A DNA stretch of 8,964 nt from an uncultured Lachnospiraceae bacterium (GTDB lineage Bacteria > Bacillota > Clostridia > Lachnospirales > Lachnospiraceae). The stretch spans positions 1-8,964 of the forward strand of contig CACZPX010000158.1 in the NCBI GenBank assembly GCA_902783095.1. The letters are read 5' to 3'. Under the pieces are notes generated by a model, which worked only from the letters and a program-made list of their open reading frames with translations, was not told where the DNA came from and searched no databases. How positions within the stretch are numbered: the stretch's first letter is position 1; the number at the start of each line of letters is the position of its first letter. A program made the position numbers and the translations under genes. Below are positions 6,321 through 8,964 of this stretch, piece after piece.

Positions 6321-7502
6321 ATGCTGGTACTGAAAAACTGCAGATTTGTTCCGTTTTTGACCGAGGACGCCGCCTTTGAGGCTGGCAGCGTCGTTGTGGA
6401 GGACGGCGTCATCCGGGAGATTTTGCCGGAAACGGCGCAGCTTCCGGCGGACGCGGAGGTCCTGGACCTGGAGGGCAGAACGCTGCTGCCCGGCATCGTC
6501 GACCTGCACACGCATCTTTTCTATGAGAAGATGGAGGACATCTACACCGGCAACGCGGCCCCGCAGCCCACGGTGACGCTCAACGCCTACCGCTACGCGC
6601 AGGAACTGTTGAACGCCGGCTGCACCACGGTCCGCGACGTGGGCGATCTGCACTGCCGCAGCGCGCTGTATATCAAGAAGATGGTCAACGAGGGGAAGAT
6701 CCGGGGCCCGCGCATCACCACCAGCGGTCCGATCATCTCTTCTAACTGGACCAACCTGGATTCGCTGGACATCTACGCCTGCGGGTCCGACGGCTTCCGT
6801 GACGCCGTGCGCAAAAACTTTGCCAACGGCTCCGATTTTATCAAGCTCTACGGCTCCGGCTCTCTGCTGATGGCGTCCAATGAGCCCGGCTACCCCCTTT
6901 TAGAGAGCGACGAGGTGGAGGCGGCGGTGCTGGTGGCCCGGCGCAATTCCTCCTACGTATCGGTGCACGCGCACGGCGCGACCGCGATCGACATGTGCGT
7001 AAAGGCCGGCGTGCACACCATCGAGCACGCGTCGATGATCACGGAGGACACCTTAAAGTATATCGACGACAACGGTCTGGACACCGCGCTGGTGTACACG
7101 CTGTACGCGATCGACGAGATCCTGGAGATGCCGGATACCTACAACGGAAAGCGCATGCACGCGCTGATCGGACACATCACGGAGTCGCTGTGCAACGCCT
7201 ACAACAACCACAAAAACATCCTGATCGGCTGGGGCACGGACGTGGGACTCAACCTGTACCGGACGGATCCCATGCGGGAGTTCCGGCTGCGCAAAGAGCT
7301 GCTGCAGATGACCAACGAGGACATCTTAAAGCAGGCCACGGTCGATTCCGCGAAGATCATCCGCCAGGACGATATGATCGGCACCGTAAAAGCAGGGAAA
7401 TACGCGGACTTTATCGCGGTGGACGGCGATCCGGTAAAGGACCTGAGCGTGATGTATCACCTGCCGGCGCACGTGATCAAGGGCGGGGAAGTGATCCGCT
7501 GA
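6321..7502 (+). CDS. Metal-dependent amidohydrolase (imidazolonepropionase/prolidase-like)
   Basis: A 393-residue member of the amidohydrolase superfamily, full length. The N-terminal beta part and the closing strand (IGTVKAGKYADFIAVDGDP, 353-371) form the usual small domain. The barrel carries the metal ligands: HTH at 63-65 in GIVDLHTHLF, Lys175 in FIKLYGSG (a candidate carboxylated lysine), HAH at 216-218, His236 in TIEHAS and Asp307 in GWGTDVG. The set matches the imidazolonepropionase-like / Xaa-Pro dipeptidase-like branch, whose members hydrolyse varied N-acyl amino acids, dipeptides or cyclic amides; the substrate is not readable. The frame is open back to ATG 6279, but AGGAGG at 6307-6312, 8 bases before ATG 6321, and the alignment-like start LVLKNCRF fix the start. 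It is GC-rich like the reductase on the other side of the AT-rich island. Confidence 0.92.
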   Translation: MLVLKNCRFVPFLTEDAAFEAGSVVVEDGVIREILPETAQLPADAEVLDLEGRTLLPGIVDLHTHLFYEKMEDIYTGNAAPQPTVTLNAYRYAQELLNAGCTTVRDVGDLHCRSALYIKKMVNEGKIRGPRITTSGPIISSNWTNLDSLDIYACGSDGFRDAVRKNFANGSDFIKLYGSGSLLMASNEPGYPLLESDEVEAAVLVARRNSSYVSVHAHGATAIDMCVKAGVHTIEHASMITEDTLKYIDDNGLDTALVYTLYAIDEILEMPDTYNGKRMHALIGHITESLCNAYNNHKNILIGWGTDVGLNLYRTDPMREFRLRKELLQMTNEDILKQATVDSAKIIRQDDMIGTVKAGKYADFIAVDGDPVKDLSVMYHLPAHVIKGGEVIR

Positions 7503-7517
7503 CAAAGAAGCAGAAAA

Positions 7518-7554
7518 GTGTGAGGACGCGGGGACGGTCCTTCTGTCCTCACAC
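7518..7554. repeat. Perfect 10-bp hairpin with GGGGACGG core (REP-like)
   Basis: GTGTGAGGAC (7518-7527) and GTCCTCACAC (7545-7554) are perfect inverted repeats around a 17-base loop containing GGGGACGGTCC. Inside the loop, further GGAC/GTCC pairings are possible. It starts 15 bases after the amidohydrolase stop and has no T run. From memory, hairpins with a GGGGACGGTTCT-type core are dispersed in many Clostridia and resemble REP sequences mobilised by RAYT transposases. Copy number cannot be judged here. Confidence 0.65.
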
Positions 7555-7703
7555 GGCAGCAGGGAAGACGCGGAGACGTCCGCCCCGCACGGGCAGCTCT
7601 GCAAGTACCTGGCCGCTTCCGGCTTTCTTATACTGCTGCGGCTGCTGACCGGGCTTGCAGGTCATATCAAAATGCATGAACCTGAAAAGCCGGTAAGGAT
7701 GAT

Positions 7704-7743
7704 AAAAAAGAACCTGCCACCCGCCATGCGGGTGGCATTCTTT
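7704..7743. terminator. Bidirectional terminator between convergent genes
   Basis: GCCACCCGC (7716-7724), loop CAT, GCGGGTGGC (7728-7736) form a perfect 9-bp stem. Outside it, AAAGAA (7707-7712) can pair with TTCTTT (7738-7743) across a small bulge. Read on the minus strand, the hairpin is followed by a T run (TTCTTTTTT after a few bases); on the plus strand it is followed by TTCTTT. It overlaps the stop codon of the minus-strand gene and can end transcription from both sides. Confidence 0.85.
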
Positions 7744-8869
7744 AACAGTACTCCCCGTATTCGCAGCCGGCGTGGGCGCAGCGGATCTCGTCCACCAGCC
7801 GCCCGCGGTGATAGAGTTTTACCGTGCCGCGGCCGTTTCCGCCGTTCCACAGGCGGTTGTGCCGTTTGGCGCCGTCGGGCGCCTCGTAGTTGATCAGGAG
7901 CATGTCTTTTTTGTCGCAGACGATATCCGTGACCATGCGGTCGGTCCAGGTGCGCTGGTCCACGTGCCAGAGGACCTGCGTGTCCGTTTCGCGGCAGTCA
8001 AAGCGGGTGCGCGTGCCGGTCCAGAACTTGGAAAAGTTGAATTCAAACGGCCGGCCTTCGTACCAGAAGGCGGACAGAAGCTTGCGCTTTAAGGCCACGG
8101 GGCCCACCTTGGGACAGCCCCCGCCGATATCGAACACGCTGTTTCTTAAACGCTTTCCGGTGCGGACGCTGGTCAGGTCGCAGGAAGAGAGCCACACCCA
8201 GGGGGAGGTGAAGTCCTTGCCCCAGTTCTTGTCCGCGTAGCCGAAACAGCGGCCGGGCAGCACCCGGAAGCGTTCGCCGTTAAAGGTGACGGTCCCTTTG
8301 TAATACGTCTGCATGCCCTCCGCGTGCCAGAACATCTCAAAGGCCTGCAGGCGGCGGAAGAGCGCGCCGGCGCCGTAGCCCACGTTGAAGGCCGTGCGCT
8401 TGCGGATCTGCAGGTTCCAGGAGAGGGTGCCGGCGCCGCACATCCATTCCGGGTGCGCCGCGGCGTCCCTGGGGCTGATGCGGACGGAGCCGCGGGTGTG
8501 CCGCTCGTCCAGATAACAGTCCGCCGCCGAGACGGAAAACGGCGTGCCGGGGGCCACGGTGACGGCGTCCCAGCCAAAGAAGCGGTGCAGCTGGACGGCG
8601 TCTTTTCCCCAGGTGCCGGCCTTGACCATCAGATAGGACGGCGCGGCGCCGCGGGCCCGGTTTTGGGGCAGCTGGCCGAGTACGGGCGCCTTTCCGCCGT
8701 GCGCGGGATTGCACAAAAAGAATTCCAGAAAGAAGGCGCGCTCTTCGCCCGTGGTCTCGCTGACGGCGGTGAAGGAGTGCCACCACCAGTCGTAGCCGCG
8801 CCTGGCCTGACCGCCGGTCAGCTGACAGGCGTCGCGCGAGATATCATGTCTGTTAAACCCTTTTCTCAT
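7742..8869 (-). CDS. Tocopherol cyclase-like family protein (function unknown)
   Basis: A 375-residue soluble protein with no signal peptide, very rich in Trp, Phe and Tyr. I recognise the pattern of the tocopherol-cyclase-like family found in gut Firmicutes: GYDWWWHSF (25-33), FFLEFFLCNP (46-55), AGTWGKDAVQLHRFFGW (84-100), FNVGYGAGALFRRLQAFEMFW (161-181, spanning the centre), GYADKNWGKDF (210-220) with SPWVWLSSC after it, NSVFDIGGGCPK (243-254), FEFNFSKFWT (275-284), LLINYEAPDG (324-333), HNRLWNGG (337-344) and CEYGEYC at the end. Relation to plant VTE1 is distant; a true tocopherol cyclase role in such a bacterium is unlikely. The family probably has a two-lobed, lipocalin-like beta fold that binds a hydrophobic ligand; that is inference. 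GGAGG (8876-8880, read on the minus strand) lies 6 bases before the ATG. The gene stands alone, convergent to the amidohydrolase. Confidence 0.83.
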   Translation of the reverse strand: MRKGFNRHDISRDACQLTGGQARRGYDWWWHSFTAVSETTGEERAFFLEFFLCNPAHGGKAPVLGQLPQNRARGAAPSYLMVKAGTWGKDAVQLHRFFGWDAVTVAPGTPFSVSAADCYLDERHTRGSVRISPRDAAAHPEWMCGAGTLSWNLQIRKRTAFNVGYGAGALFRRLQAFEMFWHAEGMQTYYKGTVTFNGERFRVLPGRCFGYADKNWGKDFTSPWVWLSSCDLTSVRTGKRLRNSVFDIGGGCPKVGPVALKRKLLSAFWYEGRPFEFNFSKFWTGTRTRFDCRETDTQVLWHVDQRTWTDRMVTDIVCDKKDMLLINYEAPDGAKRHNRLWNGGNGRGTVKLYHRGRLVDEIRCAHAGCEYGEYC

Positions 8870-8890
8870 GGGAAACCTCCGTAAACAATA

Positions 8891-8916
8891 AAACCGTGGA
8901 TATTATACCACGGTTT
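8891..8916 (-). promoter_or_regulatory. Extended -10 promoter inside a 9-bp palindrome
   Basis: On the minus strand the 8-base loop of a perfect inverted repeat (AAACCGTGG 8891-8899, CCACGGTTT 8908-8916) contains TATAAT (8902-8907), preceded by TG-G, an extended -10 element. No good -35 is seen at 16-18 bases. The start of transcription would be near 8895, about 25 bases ahead of the minus-strand ATG. The palindrome could be an operator covering the promoter. It could also be the terminator of a minus-strand gene lying beyond the right edge, because the hairpin is followed on that strand by TTTTATTG. Confidence 0.6.
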
Positions 8917-8964
8917 GTAAAAGAATCCCAGCGAATGCAGGCAGATGAAGGTCCGGTTCAGGGC

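Noticed and set aside
6033..6653. Minus-strand open frame of 206 codons across the island edge and the amidohydrolase start.
   Set aside because: It runs across two real plus-strand genes with no recognisable motif and changes composition in the middle; it is a shadow.
8324..8884. Plus-strand open frame of 186 codons opposite the tocopherol-cyclase-like gene.
   Set aside because: No ribosome site or motif; the minus strand has the recognised family, ribosome site, promoter and terminator.

Overview
The window looks like chromosomal DNA of a GC-rich, gut-type Clostridia (Lachnospiraceae/Oscillospiraceae-like) bacterium. The signs are strong AGGAGG-type ribosome binding sites, a PadR + DUF2812 pair, an ECF-transporter S component with no energising genes beside it (group II style), and a tocopherol-cyclase-like protein of a kind I associate with gut Firmicutes. 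The taxonomic placement is inference; there is no rRNA or other marker gene.

Layout, left to right. (1) 25-1241: a PadR-type repressor followed by a membrane protein with an N-terminal DUF2812 domain, ended by a clear intrinsic terminator. (2) 1403-1978: a small multi-pass membrane protein, probably an ECF S component, whose last codons run into a short dispersed-repeat-like sequence. (3) 2046-4806: three closely spaced plus-strand genes: a three-domain HTH / P-loop kinase / CYTH fusion, an unrecognised 136-residue protein, and an aldo/keto reductase with an intact catalytic tetrad. (4) About 4900-6310: an AT-rich island, sharply different in base composition, carrying a secreted permuted papain-fold (YiiX/NlpC-P60-like) protein translationally coupled to a small membrane-anchored DUF3139-like protein. 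(5) 6321-7502: a metal-dependent amidohydrolase, GC-rich again, with the island ending just upstream of its ribosome binding site. (6) 7503-7741: a convergent intergenic region with a perfect 10-bp hairpin of the GGGGACGG repeat type and a strong bidirectional terminator. (7) 7742-8869, minus strand: the tocopherol-cyclase-like protein, with an extended -10 promoter sitting inside a perfect palindrome.

The window is not one pathway. The parts most likely to repay attention are the HTH-kinase-CYTH fusion with its unknown partner, and the AT-rich two-gene island, which looks horizontally acquired. I see no tRNA, rRNA, CRISPR array, complete insertion sequence or phage structural gene.
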